NCBI GenBank assembly: GCA_026770585.1
Contig: MU646568.1
Coordinates: 98,572-110,234 of the forward strand
DNA from: Baffinella frigidus
Taxonomy: Eukaryota; Cryptophyceae; Cryptomonadales; Baffinellaceae
Length of the DNA: 11,663 nucleotides
Direction of reading: 5' to 3'
Part shown: one piece after another, positions 7,701 through 11,663 of the stretch
Layout of the letters: the number at the start of each line of letters is the position of its first letter
How positions within the stretch are numbered: position 1 is the stretch's first letter
The notes under the pieces: model-generated
Seen by the model: the letters and a program-made list of their open reading frames with translations, nothing else
What the model was told of the DNA's origin: nothing
Databases searched by the model: none
Program-made: the position numbers and the translations under genes

Positions 7701-9768
7701 CGCCTGGTCCGCGGATCCGGATTTGTACCACACACCCACACTGTCAACTTTACAATAGTCCGTCAACCCGAGAGAAGCAGGGCTCTTCTAGAAGGTGTGG
7801 GGGGCGCACGTCCTTTGTCTCCAGATCCGGGCATCTTGAGGTCGCGTTGACAGACTATTCTCAAGTTGACGTTCTAGGTGTGCGGTAAAAATCCGTCAAC
7901 TTTTGAGCGAAATGGGAAGGGGCGCACGTCTTTGTCTTCGGATCCGGGCATCGTGGGGAAGGAGAGGTCGCCGAGACCCTTGCCCTTGCCGAAGTTGCGG
8001 CTGAACGCCGTCTGCACACACATGAGAGAAAAAAGTGTTCAGCAAAAAAGTGTTCACGATCGAAACCAACATGGCTACCATGTATCCCCTTCCGAAGGCA
8101 CGCACGCGCGAGTGTCACGTCCCGGGACACATTATGGCGTCCGTGTTGAGAACGTGTAAGGCTGAGAACGTGTAAGGCTGGTTTTGGGTTTTGGGTTTTG
8201 GGTTTAGGGTTTAGGGTTTAGGGTTTGCCGAAGTTGCGGTTGAAGGCGGTCTGCGAACACGACATAGTGTCAGAGAGAGAGAGAGAGAGAGAGACCTCTC
8301 TCCGCTCTCGAGCGAGCTCGGCACACATGAGACAGTCAGACCAGAAAATGGGCATGGCTTTCAGCTGAAAGTCCTTCCCAACTTGTTCGCTCTTGGCTCG
8401 AGAGCGGTACTACCAACAGAACTAATAAAGTGTCACCACCCGACAGTAGTCCCTACTGTCGACAGTGGTACCTACGACGTCCCGGGACAGGTGTCCATCG
8501 AAATTGTGTACGCAGCCACCCCACGACCACCGACCATAAACCCAAACCCCCAACTCCCAACTTCCAAACCCCAACCCCTCACCCTGACACCCAACCCCCA
8601 GCCATAAACCCTGACCCCCAACCCCCAGAGCGTAAATCCCAAATCCTAAACCCTAAAGCCCAACGCATACAGCATAAACCCCTAAAACCGCGTACCTGAA
8701 TGTTCTCGAGGAACTGGAACGGCTCGTCCATCCAATAACCTGTTCGTTTTTCGTTTTTCGTGTTGAGGGTTTAGGGTTTAGGGTTTAGGGTTCAGGGTTC
8801 ATGGTTTCGGGTTTCGGGTTTCGGGTTAAGGGTTCAGGGGTTAAGGGTTCAGGGGTGAAGGGTGTATGGTATACGGTTGAGGGGAGAGTAGCATATCAGC
8901 GCCTGCGTATGGTCCTGTGTGTTACTGGTGTGCTCCTAGCAGGGTCAGAGTCTTGCACCATACCACGCCGGAGGCCTCGAGGGAAACCGACGCCTTATCC
9001 ACGTCAGATCTGACGTCGTTAACTTAAGTATTCAAGGGATTTCCCCATGAAAGATGTCAAAAGTGGTATGTTTCGAGCCCTCTGGCGTGGTATGGTCATG
9101 TGTGCTACTGGTGTGCTCCAGGCGGGGTCGGAGTCTTGCACCAGCTTCCCTGCAGAGGTGAGTTTCGCACCAAACGGTGCTTCCCCCTCCAACAACGACG
9201 CGCGACTCCTCACATAACGTGCTTGCCCCTCCACGCATGCTGCACTGCGGCCGTGGCACAGCACGGTGGTGTCTCATTGAGCGATTCTCGCTTGGATTGT
9301 GATGGTGTGATGTGTTTACGTGTCCCGATTCGAACAGGGGATGTGGGTCGTGCGGCGACACCCCCCGTGGTACACATCGGGTTAGGCCAAACCATCAAAC
9401 CCTTGGACTTCAAGGGTTGTGTTGGATGCGACAAGATTTTGACGATCAAAGAAGCTGCGAGTCCCCTCCCACCATCAGTCCGGGTGTGTGAGGCGGATCT
9501 GACCCTCGCCGTTGTTCATCGAGCTCTGCATCTGGTTGTAGATGGTATACGCCTCCGCAATATCCTGCTCCGTCGCTCCGTCTTGCCGATCCGACTCGGC
9601 CTTCATCGCAACCCCCCGCGACCCAGACACCCCACACCGGCCCGCCCCCACCCGGCCCCCACGAAGCGCAAGCCCGCCCATCGGAGCCGCGAAACCGTCG
9701 ACGCCGGTGAGCACGCCGCAGCACGCCGCCGCCGCCAGGAGCGCCGCAGATCTCATTGACCGTCCCAT
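4720..9768 (-). CDS. Plastid-targeted protein of unknown function, seven exons
   Basis: Exons in transcript order: 9768-9504, 8739-8696, 8011-7928, 6871-6773, 6295-6239, 5599-5543, 4809-4720 (stop TAA). All junctions are GT-AG. Exon 1 ends in phase 1 and exon 2 begins with the two bases that complete the codon; the other introns are phase 0. The product is 231 residues. Residues 1-25 are a signal peptide (RSAALLAAAACCGVLTGVDG) followed by FAAP at 26-29, the Phe-containing motif of secondary red plastids. An Arg/Gly-rich transit-like stretch reaches about VAMKAE (53-58). The mature part reads EQDIAEAYTIYNQMQSSMNN, YWMDEPFQFLENIQ (exon 2), TAFSRNFGKGKGLGDLSF (exon 3), PFKFKPLVNTGEEATPEPQ (exon 4), FDAPVAAVPEEDD (exon 5), MAELMGKMASSSEAKKK (exon 6) and SLNVVAIGQAEADAAALKAK (exon 7). 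Charge and composition are biased in the second half. I do not recognise the family. The start has a purine at -3 and G at +4. The leader is most certain; exons 4-7 rest on splice sites, phase and codon-like composition. Confidence 0.62.
4813..4933. mobile_element. 117-bp foldback element, copy 2, at an exon boundary
   Basis: Same length as copy 1 (4815-4931, CAG to CTG) and flanked by TA on both sides. Its 4813 end touches the splice acceptor of exon 7 of the minus-strand gene: in the sense strand the terminus ctgt runs into agag, and exon 7 begins directly after. The acceptor is therefore formed at or within 5 bases of the element end. Confidence 0.85.
4951..4996. mobile_element. Truncated copy of the 117-bp element
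   Basis: gttacttgcgaatcagaacc, then cgcaccgccctagga and taggcctat follow the order of the left half of copy 2 with a short deletion. The right arm is missing. Confidence 0.5.
5002..5118. mobile_element. 117-bp foldback element, copy 3, diverged
   Basis: Again 117 bp, from CAGGGGTACCTCGCTCAT to gagcgaggtaacccta. The arms have more mismatches and the TA flanks are no longer both intact, so this is an older copy. It lies in the last intron of the minus-strand gene. Confidence 0.75.
5217..5253 (-). pseudogene. 5'-truncated copy of exon 6
   Basis: In sense orientation it encodes GKMASSSEAKKK and keeps the donor (gttgcg), matching exon 6 (5543-5599) nearly base for base. The first seven codons of exon 6 are replaced by the R80 copy at 5254-5333. 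It lies inside the last intron. There is no acceptor at its 5' edge, so it is probably not spliced in. Confidence 0.75.
5254..5333 (+). repeat. Dispersed repeat R80, best full copy
   Basis: Block order: caaagttgacagttttgtac, cgcacacccagcatg, tcaacttgagaacag, then a tail gtcaacccgagtgaggcaga. The first and third blocks are inverted repeats of each other (caaagttgaca and tgtcaacttgag), so the left ~45 bp can fold back; the tail is not repeated. It has no coding capacity. It directly abuts the truncated exon 6 copy. Confidence 0.8.
5396..5513 (-). repeat. Repeated G-run plus exon 6 donor tail
   Basis: A run of about 9-14 G followed by ctcgYaacc occurs at 5196-5217, 5396-5414 and 5494-5513, and a shorter one at 5531-5543, where ctcgtaac is the donor of the real exon 6. 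The 5396 copy also keeps part of the exon end (cttcttctcatcttc). A small telomere-like run lies between them (5433-5472). Confidence 0.65.
5612..6230 (+). repeat. Long degenerate G/T-rich array filling intron 5
   Basis: This stretch shifts through several unit types: gtttatggt at 5650-5700, ggtgtttg at 5718-5765, ggggctg at 5816-5842, ttttgtg at 5936-5990 and gggttcgg at 6075-6095. Regular GGGTTTA is rare. It makes up almost all of the 639-nt intron between exons 5 and 6, with the C-rich strand as sense. A 15-bp tandem (aaaagtcgggttcag) lies at 6175-6209. Long open frames across it on both strands are artefacts of the repeat. Confidence 0.8.
6303..6448 (+). repeat. Telomere-like array, G-rich on plus strand
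   Basis: GGGTTTA, GGGTTCA and GGGTTA variants fill the space between exon 5 and the exon 4 duplicate. The last part (6415-6445) is regular. Confidence 0.75.
6453..6527 (-). pseudogene. Duplicate of exon 4 with expanded TTCAAG repeat
   Basis: In sense orientation it encodes FKFKFKFKPIVNTGEEATPQ and then PQTKP, followed by a GT donor. It matches the end of exon 4 (6773-6871) apart from Leu to Ile, Glu to Gln and four TTCAAG units in place of two. The start of exon 4 is missing and no phase-0 acceptor is visible, so I left it out of the main model. It stays open and conserved, so use as an alternative exon is possible. Confidence 0.7.
6536..6617 (-). repeat. Telomere-like array, C-rich on plus strand
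   Basis: Units run acccgaaaccctat, then six copies of ccctaca (about 6570-6617). Its orientation is opposite to 6303-6448, so the exon 4 duplicate is bracketed by inverted arrays. Confidence 0.8.
6632..6720. other. Non-repetitive island, possible exon
   Basis: This unique stretch stands out from the surrounding arrays. On the plus strand it is open and codon-like (FGSAWAAYKRIQEFVGERKK), ending at a TGA. On the minus strand it has a strong polypyrimidine tract and acceptor (ttcgcttgtatgcag) followed by cccaggcggagccaaag and gtatga, a possible 17-nt exon whose length does not fit the phase-0 introns of the gene. I cannot decide between these. Confidence 0.35.
6886..7076 (+). repeat. Telomere-like array, G-rich on plus strand
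   Basis: Regular GGGTTTA units alternate with GGGTATA (6909-6945). Near the end a higher-order unit of about 22 bp (ggggttagattttagggttt) is repeated three times at 7006-7070. Confidence 0.85.
7147..7245. mobile_element. 99-bp foldback element
   Basis: Perfect 17-bp terminal inverted repeats, ctagtggctatacgtct (7147-7163) and its complement (7229-7245). The interior holds a 12-bp palindrome agtgaattcact (7211-7222). A 10-bp palindrome ctagcgctag overlaps the left end (7141-7150). It is unrelated to the 117-bp family and lies in intron 3 of the minus-strand gene. Confidence 0.75.
7284..7327 (-). repeat. R80 repeat, diverged partial copy
   Basis: The blocks aagttggcttccc, gtgtgcggtgcaaat and acatcaactttt follow the order of the foldback half of R80 in reverse orientation. 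The tail is missing or unrecognisable. Confidence 0.5.
7500..7563 (-). pseudogene. 5'-truncated diverged copy of exon 3
   Basis: In sense orientation it encodes GKGKGLDTLQFPDITGFGNP, against GKGKGLGDLSFPTMPGSEDK in exon 3. No GT donor remains at the matching place. An R80 copy (7565-7636) lies directly on its 5' side. Confidence 0.6.
7565..7636 (-). repeat. R80 repeat, minus-oriented copy
   Basis: In plus orientation it reads tcactcgcgttaaccgac, tatcctcaagttgacatg, gtttgcggtacc, acgtcagatttcgagc. It carries the full R80 block order reversed and abuts an exon 3 fragment. Confidence 0.75.
7683..7718 (-). pseudogene. Decayed copy of the exon 3 end and donor
   Basis: In sense orientation atccggatccgcggaccagg then cccccacactttctag matches the exon 3 end and the intron start seen in the copy at 7788-7843. 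It is too diverged to code. R80 at 7719-7783 lies on its 5' side. Confidence 0.45.
7719..7783 (+). repeat. R80 repeat, plus-oriented copy
   Basis: atttgtaccacacacccaca, ctgtcaactttacaatagtc and cgtcaacccgagagaagcag match 5267-5330 block by block. Confidence 0.75.
7788..7843 (-). pseudogene. 5'-truncated copy of the exon 3 end
   Basis: In sense orientation gacctc, aagatgcccggatctgg and agacaaagga then gtgcgcccc match the last third of exon 3 and its donor, with a 12-base deletion and a one-base insertion before the donor. R80 at 7844-7909 lies directly on its 5' side. Confidence 0.7.
7844..7909 (-). repeat. R80 repeat, minus-oriented copy next to exon 3
   Basis: Reads gcgttgacagactattctca, agttgacgttctaggtgtgc, ggtaaaaatccgtcaac, ttttgagcg in plus orientation. 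ctcaagttgacg and cgtcaacttttgag are inverted repeats. It ends 19 bp beyond the donor of the intact exon 3 on one side and abuts a truncated exon 3 copy on the other. Confidence 0.8.
8029..8055 (+). repeat. Two copies of aaaaaagtgttca
   Basis: A 15-bp tandem pair lies in the intron just upstream (sense) of exon 3; in sense orientation it is a T-rich tract near the acceptor. Confidence 0.7.
8147..8178 (+). repeat. Two perfect 16-bp tandem copies
   Basis: tgagaacgtgtaaggc occurs at 8147-8162 and 8163-8178, directly before a telomere-like array (8180-8226). Confidence 0.85.
8180..8226 (+). repeat. Telomere-like array, G-rich on plus strand
   Basis: GGGTTTT units change to regular GGGTTTA. The array begins exactly where the exon 3 copy at 8224-8250 loses homology, so its end and the codon AAA overlap. 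Confidence 0.85.
8224..8250 (-). pseudogene. 3'-truncated copy of exon 3 with intact acceptor
   Basis: After an acceptor (gtgttcgcag) it encodes TAFNRNFGK, against TAFSRNFGK at the start of exon 3. It then runs into the telomere-like array, where the next codons are CCC and TAA. If used, it would end the protein shortly after residue 112. Confidence 0.75.
8272..8294 (+). repeat. (AG)n microsatellite
   Basis: About eleven AG units, followed by a ctctct-rich stretch able to pair with it. The rest of 8295-8520 holds a 14-bp palindrome ctttcagctgaaag (8358-8371) and a hairpin gacagtag-tcc-ctactgtc near 8442-8460, but no coding sequence. Confidence 0.85.
8521..8692 (-). repeat. Telomere-like array, C-rich on plus strand
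   Basis: CCCAAAC, CCCCAAC and CCCTAAA variants run up to the donor of exon 2 on its right. The array on the other side of exon 2 (8763-8875) has the opposite orientation. Confidence 0.8.
8763..8875 (+). repeat. Telomere-like array, G-rich on plus strand
   Basis: Regular GGGTTTA (8767-8790), then GGGTTTC and a ggttcaggggttaa tandem. In sense orientation it precedes the acceptor of exon 2 by about 25 bp. Confidence 0.85.
8907..9142. repeat. Duplicated ~54-bp segment around a 16-bp palindrome
   Basis: 8907-8960 (gtatggtcctgtgtgttact to agtcttgcacca) recurs at 9090-9142 with few changes. Between the copies, ccataccacgcc (8958-8969) is inverted at 9084-9095, and a perfect palindrome acgtcagatctgacgt lies at 9001-9016. 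It is in intron 1 of the minus-strand gene and shows no coding evidence. Confidence 0.75.
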
Positions 9769-9961
9769 GTCTGCAAGCTAAGAGAGCTGGTGTTGGTGTC
9801 TTTGAAGCGCGCGCCCTCGTCACACTTCCGAGCGGTCTCGATCCGACGTAACGTGACCAGTTCTCTAATGTGGACCACTTAAGAACAAGGTCAGGTCACG
9901 AAATCGAGCCTGTGGGCAGGGGAAAGGGCTTCCTGTATCCTCGATTTGATCCACTTCGGGC
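9769..9961. promoter_or_regulatory. Divergent promoter region with an imperfect dyad
   Basis: The 193 bp between two outward-facing start codons must hold both promoters, unless 5' exons lie further out. At its middle, cgtgaccagttctctaa (9852-9868) faces ttaagaac and ggtcacg (9879-9900) around gtggaccac (9870-9878). It may be a shared protein-binding site or a worn foldback element. A splice-acceptor-like ttagcttgcag lies directly before the minus-strand ATG, so a 5' untranslated exon is possible. No TATA box is clear. Confidence 0.45.
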
Positions 9962-10362
9962 ATGGCCATGCCGCGGCGGCTCCTTCTGCTCGGCCTGCTC
10001 GCGCTCGCCACACCATGTGGAGGCGGCCACGTTGCAGTGGGCGAGGCTATTCCCGCGGGGGCGGGCGCGGGGGCTGCGCTGTCCGCGGCTGGAGGGGGGC
10101 TCCCTCCGATCCGCAGGTGCGAGAACCCAGACCTGGTTCCTGGTGGAACGACCTCTTCTGTAGGAGAGAGGGAATGGCGAGGTCAGAAAATCAGTTACCT
10201 GTGCACTGGAGGGCGTAGAGATGGCGCGTGCAAAGACCTGTGGGATGCAGCATCGCCGCGCGACTGACAACACCGTGGGAGCGCAGTGTGCTCGACCCGC
10301 ACTTCCACCCGGAGCGCACCTTTCTCTTCCGCGGGGCGGATGCACCGGTCTCGGTCGAGCAG
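9962..10362 (+). CDS. Secretory-signal protein, first two exons (partial)
   Basis: Exon 1 (9962-10116) starts MAMPRRLLLLGLLALATPCG, a typical signal peptide with two Arg followed by a Leu/Ala core. An Ala/Gly-rich stretch of ~30 residues (IPAGAGAGAALSAAGGGLPP) follows. A 170-nt intron (10117-10286, gtgcga to gcgcag) joins in frame through a split Ser codon to exon 2 (10287-10362), which reads LDPHFHPERTFLFRGADAPV and then SVEQ, up to a strong donor (caggtatct). Together they give 77 codons and end in phase 0; later exons were not found with confidence. The start has a purine at -3 and G at +4. The product enters the secretory route; the leader lacks the Phe motif of the neighbouring plastid protein, so plastid import is not indicated. 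I do not recognise the family. Without the splice the first frame ends at 10267. Confidence 0.5.
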
Positions 10363-10529
10363 GTATCTCAGAGCAGAGTGCATTTTGGCCCCCTCCCCAT
10401 CATCCGGTTGAGATCACATCCCCGAGGGTCCTCCCAGCGGCGTCATCATCTCTATCGGAAAATGAATGCAACAGCCGCATCCACAGGCTAATGTTGCATT
10501 AGTCACAGCCCCCAGCGGAGAGACACAGT
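10363..10529 (+). other. Non-coding stretch after exon 2
   Basis: It probably begins the next intron of the plus-strand gene. Acceptor-like cag sites occur (for example near 10437), but none opens a clearly coding segment. Confidence 0.4.
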
Positions 10530-10610
10530 AGCTCTGACTCAGTCCTGTTGGCTGCCTATTCTCAAGTTGTCATTCTGGGTTCGTGGTACACATCCGTCAA
10601 CTCTGGAGCG
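10530..10610 (-). repeat. R80 repeat, full minus-oriented copy
   Basis: Reads agctctgactcagtcctg, ttggctgcctattctca, agttgtcattctgggttcg, tggtacacatccgtcaac, tctggagcg. Tail and foldback half are both present. This copy is outside the plastid gene and shows no exon fragment beside it. Confidence 0.75.
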
Positions 10611-10621
10611 AACAAGAGCCT

Positions 10622-10788
10622 GGTCTCACCAAATTTCATCTCGGAACATACCAGAATCTGTCCTGATTTATGCTAGTGTAAGGCTTCACTGTATGCCTAA
10701 AATAGCGTATCTACCCTTATCTTCGGAGTTGGAAGCTTCAAGAAGCGGGACTGATTCTGTCTTGTTCCGAAATTAAATAGGTGAGACC
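10622..10788. mobile_element. 167-bp foldback (MITE-like) element
   Basis: The ends are ggtctcacc (10622-10630) and ggtgagacc (10780-10788). The inverted homology continues about 40 bp inward (tcggaaca and tgttccga, cagaatctgtc and gactgattctg). The interior is AT-rich with no ORF. The inner part of the left arm (catctcggaacatacc) resembles the terminus of the 699-840 element. It lies 11 bp from an R80 copy, as 699-840 lies next to R80 at 629-692. Confidence 0.75.
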
Positions 10789-10848
10789 AAATCGACTGAG
10801 TCAGATTCCAGAGGTGTCTCGCTCCTACTGCTTCTGGTCGCAGAGGGC

Positions 10849-10925
10849 TTAGGGTTCAGGATTAGGATTTAGGGTCCAGGATTCAGGGATTAGGGGTTAG
10901 GGGTTAGGGTTTAGGGTTTAGGGAT
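10849..10925 (+). repeat. Telomere-like array, G-rich on plus strand
   Basis: GGGTTCA, GGATTTA and GGGTTA variants become regular GGGTTTA at 10907-10922. A short inverted run (cccgaaacccgaaaccctga) lies at 10981-11000. Confidence 0.8.
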
Positions 10926-11067
10926 TCATACACCACAAATTCGTTTCAAACACAGCGGAGGAAAATCCTGAATACACCAACCCGAAACCCGAAACCCTGA
11001 ACCCCATCCTAGCTCTGCTCCACTTGAATCGGGCTCGACAAAATGTCGAGCCCAAATCGCAACGGTT

Positions 11068-11167
11068 CGCCAAAAGTTGATAAATTCCCTTGAAAAAGTA
11101 GACTTTTGACGATGTGGGTCGAATCAAAGGACACAATCGATTTAGTCGACCCGAGTGAAACAGAGCT
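11068..11167 (+). repeat. R80-like sequence, strongly diverged
   Basis: aaaagttgataaattccctt near 11071 and the tail gtcgacccgagtgaaacaga near 11145 match the two ends of R80, but the middle is expanded and not alignable by eye. Confidence 0.4.
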
Positions 11168-11514
11168 AGCCATCCCCTGAACCTGCAACAGCAGTTTTAA
11201 CGCCTGCGGTATCACGTCCGATACCACCACCAGCAACCCGTTGCAGCTCAGAACCGGTTCTTTTTCAGCTAAACCGATGAGATATCATCGGTATCTCCCG
11301 CCAGCAATTCGAGGTCCCCAGGGTTTCCTACCGTAGGGTCATAGGAAAGACTTTTAAACAAATCAAATACCCGAATCCTTGGGAGGATCCGGTGAAAGCT
11401 GCTACGGGTTGCTGGCGGCAGTCAGCATTGTTCGTAGGGCGTGCATCACGTCCGATTTCCAGCGGTTCGCCCGCGGGCCGCAGCAGCATGCCTCACCCTC
11501 CCGGACCCCATCCA
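11168..11514. other. Region with several small hairpins, no confident gene
   Basis: Dyads: agaaccggttct (11250-11261), accgatga-gata-tcatcggt (11273-11292), tttccta / taggaaa (11324-11348). A possible plus-strand exon starts after ccgttgcag near 11246 (LRTGSFSAKPMRYHRYLPPA), and another after ggcggcag near 11424 (SIVRRACITSDFQRFARG). Either could belong to the gene from 9962, but neither has support beyond an open frame and an AG. Confidence 0.35.
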
Positions 11515-11618
11515 GACCCCTCAGACTGTCTCTTGGCCCCTGAAATTGTCTCCAGACCACTCCAGACCCCTGAAACTGTCGCTGGACCCCTCCTGACCCC
11601 TCACACTGTCTCAGACCC
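11515..11618. repeat. Minisatellite of ~29 bp units
   Basis: About four imperfect units start at 11515, 11536, 11565 and 11595, each with Rcccctsanaytgtc; the first is shorter (21 bp). The minus-strand open frame across it encodes a repetitive Gly/Gln/Arg peptide that simply follows the repeat. Confidence 0.7.
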
Positions 11619-11663
11619 CCCCGCGCCATACAGCGTTTCGACCGCGGTCGCTGCAGCACGGCT

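Noticed and set aside
8963-9264. An extra exon of the plastid gene at about 9019-9155 (GKLVQDSDPAWSTP)
   Set aside because: The segment has an acceptor-like ctgcag, but its core is the duplicated 54-bp repeat (8907-8960 and 9090-9142), and including it is not needed for phase.
9319-9392. tRNA or tRNA-derived SINE on the minus strand
   Set aside because: A B-box-like gttcgaatc (9327-9335) and an A-box-like tggcctaacc (about 9389-9380) are spaced plausibly, but the T stem has a mismatch and no acceptor stem pairs. No SINE-like tail or copy is seen.
9100-9759. 219-codon open frame on the plus strand
   Set aside because: It is antisense to the plastid leader exon on the minus strand; its His/Pro/Arg-rich end mirrors that GC-rich sequence.
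11402-11659. 85-codon open frame on the minus strand at the window end
   Set aside because: It follows the minisatellite; the repeat-derived Gly/Gln/Arg pattern and the lack of any splice or start support make coding unlikely.
1-11663. CRISPR array, bacterial operon or phage genes
   Set aside because: Repeats lack uniform spacers, there are no Shine-Dalgarno-led gene strings, and introns and plastid leaders point to a eukaryote.

Overview
The window looks like nuclear DNA of a eukaryotic alga with a secondary, red-derived plastid; a stramenopile such as a pelagophyte, or a haptophyte, fits best, but the sequence alone does not fix the species. The reasons are GT-AG introns, a bipartite plastid-targeting leader with a Phe directly after the signal peptide (VDG-FAAP), algal/plant-type telomere-like repeats (GGGTTTA and variants), ankyrin-repeat genes, and dense small foldback elements. 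Nothing resembles a bacterial operon, CRISPR array, rRNA or convincing tRNA.

Layout. 1-1300: degenerate telomere-like arrays, three copies of a GC-rich ~60-bp repeat that each touch such an array, one copy of a dispersed ~80-bp repeat (called R80 here) and a 142-bp foldback element. 1660-3353: two divergently oriented ankyrin paralogs. The left one (minus strand) is open but has lost part of a repeat; the right one (plus strand) is a pseudogene with two frame breaks. 3376-4345: no gene; a cluster of perfect palindromes and a G-rich polypurine tract. 3973-5118: several copies of a 117-bp foldback element flanked by TA.

The main result is on the minus strand from 9768 down to 4720. Seven short exons can be joined with GT-AG junctions and consistent phase into a 231-residue protein with a plastid leader. 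I do not recognise the mature protein. Its introns (about 640-1060 nt) are built from telomere-like arrays, foldback elements, R80 copies and partial duplicates of its own exons 3, 4 and 6. Each 5'-truncated exon copy has an R80 copy directly on its 5' side. Two exon-like segments are bracketed by telomere-like arrays in opposite orientation, so the pre-mRNA could pair across them.

At 9769-9961 this gene faces a second, plus-strand gene (from 9962) that begins with a signal peptide and has at least two exons; the short gap holds an imperfect dyad. From 10363 to the end there is a foldback element, another R80 copy, a telomere-like array, small hairpins and a minisatellite, with no confident gene. 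The exon models are hand-made from the raw sequence and need transcript data.
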